Assembly (NCBI RefSeq): GCF_000006565.2
Contig: NC_031476.1
Coordinates: forward strand, 6,927,084-6,970,285
Reading direction: 5' to 3'
Origin: Toxoplasma gondii ME49
Lineage: Eukaryota; Apicomplexa; Conoidasida; Eucoccidiorida; Sarcocystidae
Length of the DNA: 43,202 bases
The notes under the pieces were generated by a model. The model was not told the DNA's origin and ran no database searches. It saw only the letters and a program-made list of their open reading frames with translations. This document shows positions 22,654-33,051 of the stretch, in pieces. Position 1 is the first letter of the stretch. Every line of letters begins with the position of its first letter. Position numbers and translations under genes: made by a program.

Positions 22654-23316
22654 ATGTCGCAATTCTGGACTACCTTGGGCTGGATATCACATATGGCCGA
22701 ACGAATGGACAGTTGGCAGACAGTGTGCCGAATCTATCGGCTCCTAGTCGAGAGGGGATGTTCAGTCTGTCATAGGCCGCCTGCTGGTGAAGGTCGAGGA
22801 GACGGCTGTCGTGCTGGCTGGACGGCGGAATCAGAATGGCGCAGACCATTGCATCTACGTGTGCATTTGGTCTTTATCTCTTCCCGCTGTTTCGTGGTAT
22901 CGTATGGCGCAGCTTACACAAGGGCTGTCCCCGCCTTGCGATCGAAGCGGTGCATGAGTCGGGATGTCACCTGCACCGTGGTATGTGCCATATCTTGCTG
23001 GTTTGCACTATCGCATTGTGTTGATTTCCGATGTTGTTGTGTGAGTGGCTATTATGGTGTCTCGATTGGTATGCCGAGGCAAAAAGACAGGAGACACCTA
23101 TTCTGCAGGTTTGTTCTTCAGTGGTTGAGAGAAATGAGCGAGGCGTTCTGCTCGACTGTGTCATTACCGTTAAGGGAAGGCGAAGACCCAACGCCGCGCG
23201 AAACTTGTTCTGGCGGTGGAGCTGTTGTCAGGAGGTGTGTAGTCGTAAGTCGTGTTCCGGGGGACAGATGGGTCAACGACAGCGACCGGTCTTCCCCATT
23301 CTCTTCGCGATGCTAG
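22654..23316 (+). other. 220-codon ORF across the C/D junction, probably fortuitous
   Basis: The longest ATG-initiated frame in the window. Its first ~70 codons lie in a C monomer and are repeated at 21883-22134, where the frame closes after 83 codons. The remainder lies in the transition sequence. The product is rich in Cys, Arg, Ser, Val and Trp, as translation of G+T-rich DNA would be. I recognise no domain, signal peptide or membrane helix, and the old copy of the junction at 10200-10720 does not preserve it. Confidence 0.1.
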
Positions 23317-23330
23317 TGCGGTTCCTTGAT
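22880..23330 (+). repeat. C-to-D transition segment
   Basis: Leaves the C monomer after TTTATCTCTTCCC and carries about 450 bp found only here and, in diverged form, at 10200-10720. It ends in AACGACAGCGACCGGTCTTC, which itself resembles the D unit at 26810-26850 (CGCTTCAGTGGCCGGTTCCC). It marks a fixed order of satellite families that occurs twice in the window. Confidence 0.75.
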
Positions 23331-26251
23331 CTACAAGAGGCCCACGAAGCCAGGAACCTGATGGGTCACGACCACGAACGAGCAGTACTGTGGTACAGTT
23401 ACAAACATGCTGTGCCACACAGTTGAACTGGCCTTTTGTCCGCACACCAGACGACATCGCAGCGAGTGTTTCTCTAGATGATCGAACATCGAACACGTAT
23501 TTGTATCTCATGCTCTCCGGTTCCGCACGAAGACGGTACGAACATGCCAACTCTGGATGGTGGCCAGCTGGAGGATACGGTTCTATCGCGACGTCGACGT
23601 GACTGATGCCTCTTCGTGTTGGAGGGCCTGTTGTTGCAGTGCGGCAGGATGGCATTGTGAGGAACTTATTGGGACGTGTTAGTAGCCTCTACATTGGACA
23701 CCGAGCAATGCCTGGAGCGGCGCTAGTATTGATTCAAGATCTGTTATTCTAGGCTGTCTTGGCGGCAGGATGCGCATTATGAGCCTGTTCAGGTGTCAGC
23801 TGGCAAACCGTGTTAGCGTCATCGCGAATGTTACCTCGCAGTTGCCTGAGCTGTGGGCCGAGGGGAGCGGTTCTCGCTCGGGGACTGCACATGTCGACAC
23901 CATTCGAGCTACGACTGGATGTCTCGGTGACGCTCTGACCAGCGACGCGCTGTACTGTTTTCGCAGTATGCGTGCTGCTCGGGTGCGTTGCGCGTCACGC
24001 AACGCCGTGCGGGTCAGCGCGGAAATGGCGTTTGAGAGAATCTAAGCGCGGTATACCCCAGGGCCGTCTTTGAATCAAGCCGTAAAGAGAGTTTGGACTT
24101 GTGCTGGCACTGCTGTGTCATATGTGGCGAATTCGGATCTCGCAGGAGGCATCGTGTGTCTCTAGGGAAGAATGGAGCTATGTCCGGTGGGCGACCTTCG
24201 ACAATTCCTTCTTCGACCTCGCCGCTCCTGTGGCACGCGTTTTGGCGTATGCCGCTCAGCCCTGAGGCACAGCGCGTGACATGTGTGCTCGATAAACGAG
24301 TGAAACAAGATCTGTCACCTCTAGGTGTGAAAAGGAATTGCTGCCTGTCACTGTCTAGCAAGGGCTCGTAGGGATTCGGACCGCTTAGGGCCTGTTGGAG
24401 ATGTGCGGACTGGCGTTCCAGGAGACGCTCGATGAGCTGTATTGTTGTTGGCCGTTTTCAGCCTTAAGGAATGACTGATCAGGGTTGCCAGATGATGCTG
24501 ATGATATCAGTTGCCGCGGGAAATTTGGTGAGCGGGGGTGCCGCGTAGTCGGTTGCTCACTGGCAGGTATGAATGTGCTACAGCAAGGCCGATCATTCGT
24601 GCACTTTGGGGATGTTCCTGTTGATGTCGGTCGTATGTCAAGAGCCTGCGCGGCGGCATGATTGATGGGCGATGTGTGGTCTGAGAATGCTGGATGGGGT
24701 GGCTACAAGGATTCGTTGAAACTACGCATCGCGAATGAGGTCGAGGTGATGAGGATGGCAAGAAAACGGCGTACATGGTTTTGCAAAATACTGTACACAA
24801 TTCACGACATTGAATATGGTGATAGTGGCCGTGCTACGATATATGTGACGCTCTCGTGGTCTGGAGAAGCCACCAGCAGTGGATGCTAGGTTTGCAAAGA
24901 ACGTCGTTTCCTAGACAGTCATCCGCAGCGGAGTTGGTGACCACAGGAAGCAGACATCAAGCCCGCTGCTGTATGGTGCCACAGTGCGACCCCGTTGGTC
25001 AATATGGGTCAGACCAATACCAACAAAGATGAGCTGTGTGATCGGCTAAGGACTCAGAACGGATCCATCGCAGCTGTGATGAGAAGGCGGTTGCTGCCTG
25101 TCACTGTTTAGCGACAGCTTGTAGGGACGTGGGCCGCTTGGGTCGTTTTGGTGGTGTGTAGACTGCCATTCCAACAGAGGCAACATGAGCTGTATTGTTG
25201 TGTTGCCATCGTCTTCCCTCTTCGGTCGGTGGTTATCACAGCCATCCGCAAACGGTGAGATGTCTTCTGCGTTATTTGCTACCCCGGGATGAGCAGAAAT
25301 GCCGACGAGTCGCGTGCTGGTTTGTGAGTTTGACAGCGGTAAAGCCGAGCTCACCAGTTGCACTCTCCGACGAACTTAGACTCCTGATGTGGTGAGCCTT
25401 TCAAAAGCGGTCCTAACTCAATCTTTGATTCGTGTTTCGTGCTCGCAGAAAGCTAGACGGCGAGGGGTCAATGAGTCGCTGACCATTATAGATCGCGAAG
25501 CAGGTGCACATGATGAAGTTGGCACGGTTTTGAGGTCTGTATTTTTGCAGTGGCTGTACACGATTCACTGCGTGGAGGACGCCTAGAACACGACCGATGG
25601 GGAATGACCTTTATGCCATAAGGTGTTGAAATCCAACACTTTTAGCTGTCTTAAGCAGTCCAACTGAGTGGTGATGTACAGCATTCATGAATAATTTGGT
25701 TCGCGGTACTGTATCGGCAATTCCGCGATACACATGACGATATCGAGGAGTGGAGAACTCTTGAGCACTTGATGCTAGTTTTCTTGGTACAGTGGATTTT
25801 CGACAGTCGAGGGCAAAGCATTTGCTGACCTCAGGTTGCCGGGTCCAATTGGTTTGCTGTATGTACCGACCGTGCGACCTGTTAGTGTATCCGGACAAGG
25901 CGAGTGTCAGCAAGGATGAGCCGCGTGTTCGGCGAGCAGCTGACGTCGGGATTGTCGCATCGCTGTATGTGAATAGAATGATGGCTCTCGCTCTGTAGCA
26001 CGCGAGAGTACGAACGCTTTCCGCTCCGACTGCAGGGTATGGGTGTCGTCAGTTTTCTAGGACAGGGGCGTTTTGCTGACTTTCGTAGCCACCGTTTCCG
26101 CTGTGTTCGCCTCCCGACATTGGAGAGGTGCAACGTTAATTCATTCAGCGTGAGTGAGATTGACGTCGAATCGTGTGCCGGAGTGCGATCGTGAAGGCGG
26201 TATAAGCAACCCCACAGCCATATCCCCCGAAGACCGTAACCTGTCGATGCG

Positions 26252-28742
26252 ATGGGGCAGCCGACCGCGTTCCTGGTGCAGCGTTTGATTTCCGTTGCGT
26301 GCTCCGAGTATGCTGGACGGTGTGAGTTCAGTGGGACGTTGAACAAAATAGGTTTTGAAGGAGATCAGAGTGATGAGGAGGGCACGGATTCCGGTTTGGA
26401 GCTTTGGTACGGCCCTGGATTATGCGCGACATGGCTCTTGGTATTGTGACGGCAATTCAACGATAATCGGGAGAATCTCGAGGAGTGGCGATCCCACAAG
26501 ACGTATGTGCCAGGTTGTCGTAGGACAATGGCTTTTCGACGGTCGTTGGCAGTGCGCTTGAAGACATGAACACGCCGAGGTCAGGGCGCATTGTTGTATG
26601 TCAGGATAGTGTCACCGTGTTGATATATGTGGCTAAGGTGAGTGCCAGCGGCGACGAACTGTGGGTTCGGCAATCGCCTGACATGGGATTTGTCACCTCG
26701 GCTTTTGCGGTCGGACGTTTCTTGTCGCCGTCTAGGAACGCCAGGTAGGAATCAAACTGTATCGACTCGTAGAGGTGGGGGTGAGTGGTAACAAGAGGCG
26801 AGCTGCGACACGGAAAGAAACGCTTCAGTGGCCGGTTCCCCCTGTTTTCTTGGTGATGATACTAACGCTCTTAAATCGTGAAGCGGTCCACGAAGCCAGG
26901 AACCTGGTGGGCGACGACCACGAAAGCAGTTCTGTGGTACAGTTACAAACATGCTGCGCCACACAGTTGAACCGGCCTTTTGTCCGGACACCAGACGACA
27001 TCGCAGCAAGTGTCTGCCCAACTGACAAAGCGCCGAACACGTAGAGTCATGTTCCAGTTAACTACTCACTAGTGAACGGCTCTCCTCTTGCAGCTGATAT
27101 GTTGAAGGAGGACGAGAATGCAGGCGCTTCTGTCGGTCGCTTGAATTTGTGGCTCGCTTTCAGAACTGGACTCCACCTGCATCGGTCATCGCTGCTGTAG
27201 TTTTTCGTGGGTCGTATGTTTTGAGGGTGCGACCGCATGGCTGTTGACAAGCTGGTGTATCCGTCTCGGCTGGCAGGATCTCTCCCCGCAGCCTCGACTT
27301 CGGACATCATCTGGCCTCGTTACTCCTTGAACGAAAGACCTGACTTGCCATGCTTTGGAGGATTTGTCTGCGGTACGTGTCAGTGCGTATGGGAATGTCG
27401 CCAGCCTGGAGCTCCTGGTATTTCGTCCAAGGTCTCTGAACCGAATGTGAGCGTGTGTCTGCGGTGCTGACGAACGCAAAAGCGTATCGGCTTCCTGCTT
27501 TATTGTCAGGCGACACGGGCTCCTGCAAACGATGGTGCCACAGAGCCTACGACGCAATTGATTACTCCAAATGCGATTCAGGAGCCTCTTTTGTCTTGTC
27601 ATAGTTGCATCTCGTGCTCTCCGGTTCCTCATGAAGATGGTACGAACATGCCGACTCTGGATGGTGGCCAGCTGGAGGATACGGTTCTATCGCGACGTCG
27701 ACGTGACTGATGCCTCTTCGTGTTGGAGGGCCTGTTGTTGCAGTGCGGCAGGATGGCGTTGTGAGGAACTTATTGGGACGTGTTAGTAGCCTCTACATTG
27801 GACACCGAGCAATGCCTGGAGCGGCGCTAGTATTGATTCAAGATCTGTTATTCTAGGCTGTCTTGGCGGCAAGATGCGCATTATGAGCCTGTTCAGGTGT
27901 CAGCTGGCAAACCGTGTTAGCGTCATCGCGAATGTTACCTCGCAGTTACCTGAGCTGTGGGCCTAGGGGAGCGGTTCTCGCTCGGGGACTGCACATGTCG
28001 ACACCATTCGAGCTACGACTGGATGTCTCGGTAACGCTCTGACCAGCGACGCGCTGTACTGTTGTCGCAGTATGCGTGCTGCTCGGGTGCGTTGCGCGTC
28101 ACGCAACGCCGTGCGGATCAGCGCGGAAATGGCGTTTGAGAGAATCTAAGCGCGGTATACCCCAGGGTCGCCTTTGAATCAAGCCGTAAAGAGAGTTTGG
28201 ACTTGTGCTGGCACTGCTGTGTCATATGTGGCGAATTCGGATCTCGCAGGAGGCATCGTGTGTCTCTAGGGAAGAATGGAGCTATGTCCGGTGGGCGACC
28301 TTCGACAATTCCTTCTTCGACCTCGCCGCTCCTGTGGCACGCGTTTTGGCGTATGCCGCTCAGCCCTGAGGCACAGCGCGTGACATGTGTGCTCGATAAA
28401 CGAGTGAAACAAGATCTGTCACCTCTAGGTGTGAAAAGGAATTGTTGACTGTTATCCTCTAGCAAGATCTTGTAGGAACATGGACCGGTCCGCTCATATG
28501 GTTAGAGTGGAGGCTGGCATTTCAGGAGACGCTCGATGAGCTGCATTGTTGTGCGGCCATCGGCTTCCCTCTTCGGCCACTGACTACGGTGAAACAGCCG
28601 CAAGAGGCGGGACAACATGTGCGGTGTCTGTTTATCCGGGATGGGCAGGAGTGATGTGGAGTCGAGTGGTGTTTGGTGATTATGAAAGCGGTACAATCAA
28701 GCCCACAGTCATATCCCCCGACGATCGTAGCCTGTTGATCTG
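26252..28742 (+). repeat. Array D composite unit 1 (2491 bp)
   Basis: Defined from GGGGCAGCCGACCGCGT to the same point in the next copy (28743). Contains the ~575 bp segment 27031-27605 that is absent from unit 2. The left part (26388-27000) matches unit 2 and the right part (26745-28440) matches unit 3, so it carries both sets of variants. Confidence 0.9.
27031..27605 (+). repeat. ~575 bp optional segment in array D (second copy 31455-32029)
   Basis: Present at 27031-27605 and 31455-32029, absent from the copies at ~23490 and ~29530. Because a diverged version also exists at about 10720-11330, presence is probably ancestral and the short copies are deletions. I see no terminal inverted repeats or clear target-site duplication, so it does not look like a mobile insertion. 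Confidence 0.75.
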
Positions 28743-30675
28743 GTGGGGCAGTCGACCGCGTGCCTGGTGCAGCGTTTGATATCTGTTGCGATCTCCGAGT
28801 ACGCTGGACGGGGTGGGTTCAGTGGGACGTTGAACAAAATAGGTTTTGAAGGAGATCAACGTGATGAGGAGGGCACGGATTCCGGTTTGGAGCTTTGGTA
28901 CGGCCCTGGATTATGCGCGACATGGCTCTTGATATTGTGGCGGCAATTCAACGATAATCGGGAGAATCTCGAGGAGTGGCGATCCCACAAGACGTATGTG
29001 CCAGGTTGTCGTAGGACAATGGCTTTTCGACGGTCGTTGGCAGTGCGCTTGAAGACATGAACACGCCGAGGTCAGGGCGCATTGTTGTATGTCAGGATAG
29101 TGTCACCGTGTTGATATATGTGGCTAAGGTGAGTGCCAGCGGCGACGAACTGTGGGTTCGGCAATCGCCTGACATGGGATTTGTCACCTCGGCTTTTGCG
29201 GTCGGACGTTTCTTGTCGCTGTCTAGGAACGCCAGGTAGGAATCAAACTGTATCGACTCGTAGAGGTGGGGGTGAGTGGTAACAAGAGGCGAGCTGCGAC
29301 ACGGAAAGAAACGCTTCAGTGGCCGGTTCCCCCTATTTTCTTGGTGATGATACTAACGCTCTTAAATCGTGAAGCGGTCCACGAAGCCAGGAACCTGATG
29401 GGTCACGACCACGAACGAGCAGTACTGTGGTACAGTTACAAACATGCTGCGCCACACAGTCGAACTGCCATTTTGTCCGGACACCAGACGACGTTGCAGC
29501 GATTGTCTCTCTAGATGATCGAACATCGAACACGTATTTGTATCTCATGCTCTCCGGTTCCGCACGAAGACGGTACGAACATGCCAACTCTGGATGGTGG
29601 CCAGCTGGAGGATACGGTTCTATCGCGACGTCGACGTGACTGATGCCTCTTCGTGTTGGAGGGCCTGTTGTTGCAGTGCGGCAGGATGGCGTTGTGAGGA
29701 ACTTATTGGGACGTGTTAGTAGCCTCTACATTGGACACCGAGCAATGCCTGGAGCGGCGCTAGTATTGATTCAAGATCTGTTCTTCTAGGCTGTCTTGGC
29801 GGCAAGATGCGCATTATGAGCCTGTTCAGGTGTCAGCTGGCAAACCGTGTTAGCGTCATCGCGAATGTTACCTCGCAGTTACCTGAGCTGTGGGCCTAGG
29901 GGAGCGGTTCTCGCTCGGGGACTGCACATGTCGACACCATTCGAGCTACGACTGGATGTCTCGGTAACGCTCTGACCAGCGACGCGCTGTACTGTTTTCG
30001 CAGTATGCGTGCTGCTCGGGTGCGTTGCGCGTCACGCAACGCCGTGCGGATCAGCGCGGAAATGGCGTTTGAGAGAATCTAAGCGCGGTATACCCCAGGG
30101 TCGTCTTTGAATCAAGCCGTAAAGAGAGTTTGGACTTGTGCTGGCACTGCTGTGTCATATGTGGCGAATTCGGATCTCGCAGGAGGCATCGTGTGTCTCT
30201 AGGGAAGAATGGAGCTATGTCCGGTGGGCGACCTTCGACAATTCCTTCTTCGACCTCGCCGCTCCTGTGGCACGCGTTTTGGCGTATGCCGCTCAGCCCT
30301 GAGGCACAGCGCGTGACATGTGTGCTCGATAAACGAGTGAAACAAGATCTGTCACCTCTAGGTGTGAAAAGGAATTGTTGACTGTTATCCTCTAGCAAGA
30401 TCTTGTAGGAACATGGACCGGTCCGCTCATATGGTTAGAGTGGAGGCTGGCATTTCAGGAGACGCTCGATGAGCTGCATTGTTGTGCGGCCATCGGCTTC
30501 CCTCTTCGGCCACTGACTACGGTGAAACAGCCGCAAGAGGCGGGACAACATGTGCAGTGTCTGTTTATCCGGGATGGGCAGGAGTGATGTGGAGTCGAGT
30601 GGTGTTTGGTGATTATGAAAGCGGTACAATCAAGCCCACAGTCATATCCCCCGACGATCGTAGCCTGTTGATCTG
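28743..30675 (+). repeat. Array D composite unit 2 (1933 bp)
   Basis: Like unit 1 but without the ~575 bp segment. At the joint it reads GAACACGTATTTGTATCTCA (near 29530), exactly as in the extra copy at 23490. Two of the four copies of this second segment have the short form and two have the long form. Confidence 0.9.
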
Positions 30676-33051
30676 GTGGGGCAGTCGACCGCGTGCATGG
30701 TGCAGCGTTTGATATCTGTTGCGATCTCCGAGTATGCTGGACGGGGTGAGTTCAGTGGGACGTTGGACAAAATAGGTTTTGAAGGAGATCGACGTGATGA
30801 CAAGGGCACGTATATGCATATCTGAAGGTTCGCTATGGCAGTTCATTACTCAGTGCATGCAATGTGGTATGGTTGCGAACTCGCGGCGAGTGACATGAGG
30901 ATGTCGAGACGTCAAGGAGCTTTCAGTCTTGAATGCTAGTCGTGCATAATACACTCTCTGCTCCACGACTGTCCTCCGCGTGTTTGGTGATCGCAGGACG
31001 CCCTCACCGAGCGATGTGCTGTATGGCAGCGCCGTGCGAATCCGTTAGTGTGCATGGCTCACAGTGATGCTTGAAGGATGGGAACTGTGATGCGCAATCG
31101 TCTCACACGAGATTTGTCACCTCGGCTTTTGCCGTCGGAAGTTCCTTCTTGCTCTCTAGGGACGCCAGGTAGGAATCAAACTGTATCGACTCGTAGAGGT
31201 GGGGGTGAGTGGTAACAAGAGGCGAGCTGCGACACGGAAAGAAACGCTTCAGTGGCCGGTTCCCCCTGTTTTCTTGGTGATGATACTAACGCTCTTAAAT
31301 CGTGAAGCGGTCCACGAAGCCAGGAACCTGGTGGGCGACGACCACGAAAGCAGTTCTGTGGTACAGTTACAAACATGCTGCGCCACACAGTTGAACCGGC
31401 CTTTTGTCCGGACACCAGACGACATCGCAGCAAGTGTCTGCCCAACTGACAAAGCGCCGAACACGTAGAGTCATGTTCCAGTTAACTACTCACTAGTGAA
31501 CGGCTCTCCTCTTGCAGCTGATATGTTGAAGGAGGACGAGAATGCAGGCGCTTCTGTCGGTCGCTTGAATTTGTGGCTCGCTTTCAGAACTGGACTCCAC
31601 CTGCATCGGTCATCGCTGCTGTAGTTTTTCGTGGGTCGTATGTTTTGAGGGTGCGACCGCATGGCTGTTGACAAGCTGGTGTATCCGTCTCGGCTGGCAG
31701 GATCTCTCCCCGCAGCCTCGACTTCGGACATCATCCGGCCTCGTTACTCCTTGAACGAAAGACCTGACTTGCCATGCTTTGGAGGATTTGTCTGCGGTAC
31801 GTGTCAGTGCGTATGGGAATGTCGCCAGCCTGGAGCTCCTGGTATTTCGTCCAAGGTCTCTGAACCGAATGTGAGCGTGTGTCTGCGGTGCTGACGAACG
31901 CAAAAGCGTATCGGCTTCCTGCTTTATTGTCAGGCGACACGGGCTCCTGCAAACGATGGTGCCACAGAGCCTACGACGCAATTGATTACTCCAAATGCGA
32001 TTCAGGAGCCTCTTTTGTCTTGTCATAGTTGCATCTCGTGCTCTCCGGTTCCTCATGAAGATGGTACGAACATGCCGACTCTGGATGGTGGCCAGCTGGA
32101 GGATACGGTTCTATCGCGACGTCGACGTGACTGATGCCTCTTCGTGTTGGAGGGCCTGTTGTTGCAGTGCGGCAGGATGGCGTTGTGAGGAACTTATTGG
32201 GACGTGTTAGTAGCCTCTACATTGGACACCGAGCAATGCCTGGAGCGGCGCTAGTATTGATTCAAGGTCTGTTATTCTAGGCTGTCTTGGCGGCAAGATG
32301 CGCATTATGAGCCTGTTCAGGTGTCAGCTGGCAAACCGTGTTAGCGTCATCGCGAATGTTACCTCGCAGTTACCTGAGCTGTGGGCCTAGGGGAGGTGCG
32401 TCGCGCGTCACGCAACGCCGTGCGGATCAGCGCGGAAATGGCGTTTGAGAGAATCTAAGCGCGGTATACCCCAGGGTCGCCTTTGAATCAAGCCGTAAAG
32501 AGATTTTGGACTTGTGCTGGCACTGCTGTGTCATATGTGGCGAATTCGGATCTCGCAGGAGGCATCGTGTGTCTCTAGGGAAGAATGGAGCTATGTCCGG
32601 TGGGCGACCTTCGACAATTCCTTCTTCGACCTCGCCGCTCCTGTGGCACGCGTTTTGGCGTATGCCGCTCAGCCCTGAGGCACAGCGCGTGACATGTGTG
32701 CTCGATAAACGAGTGAAACAAGATCTGTCACCTCTAGGTGTGAAACGGAATTGTTGCCTGTCACCCTCTAGCAAGCGCTTGTAGGACCATGGACCGGTCC
32801 CATCATATGGTTAGAGTGGAGGCTGGCATTTCAGGAGACGCTCGATGAGCTGCATTGTTGTGCGGCCATCGGCTTCCCTCTTCGGCCACTGACTACGGTG
32901 AAACAGCCGCAAGCGGCGGGACGACATGTGCGATGTCTGTTTATCCGGGATGGGCAGGAGTGATGTGGAGTCGAGTGGTGTTTGGTGATTATGAAAGCGG
33001 TACAATCAAGCCCACAGTCATATCCCCCGACGATCGTAGCCTGTTGATCTG
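30676..33051 (+). repeat. Array D composite unit 3 (2376 bp)
   Basis: Offset 4424 from unit 1 over about 26745-27965, with very few differences. It lacks the 26388-type segment (30790-31105 is a different, diverged monomer part). It also has a 115 bp deletion near 32393: GGGGAGGTGCGTCGCGCG replaces the stretch present at 27968-28095. The downstream offset to unit 1 accordingly falls to 4309. Confidence 0.9.

Larger units (their letters stand above)
14045..22880 (+). repeat. Array C: ~770 bp tandem satellite, about 12 monomers
   Basis: The box GTAGGCAG, often preceded by GTTCAGGCTCT, starts at 14045 (GTAGGCAT), 14815, 15770, 16501, 17221, 17818, 18773, 19373, 20142, 20913, 21681 and 22452. 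Typical spacing is 768-771 bp. Deviant spacings (955, 731, 720, 597, 955, 600) arise from truncated monomers joined inside the array. Landmarks after the box are GAGGTGCTTCAGCAATGCA, TTCAGCCGACGAGGGTAGAC, ATATCACGTTGGATCGACC, GTGTGCTGTCCTC, TACGTTTGCATTTGGTCTTC, CCCCGGAGTGTCCCGCAACC, GGCGGTTGGTGGTGCGCTGC and GAGGCGGCAGGCCGATG. Non-coding: stops in all frames. Very G+T-rich on the plus strand. Confidence 0.93.

Noticed and set aside
27031..27605. Optional ~575 bp segment considered as a transposon insertion
   Set aside because: No terminal inverted repeats, target-site duplication, poly-A tail or transposase frame. A diverged version in the spacer suggests deletion from some copies instead.
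27186..32056. 148-codon minus-strand ORF conserved in two copies (27186-27632 and 31610-32056)
   Set aside because: The two copies are parts of a nearly identical duplication, so conservation of the frame carries no information. Plus-strand frames in the same place are equally conserved.
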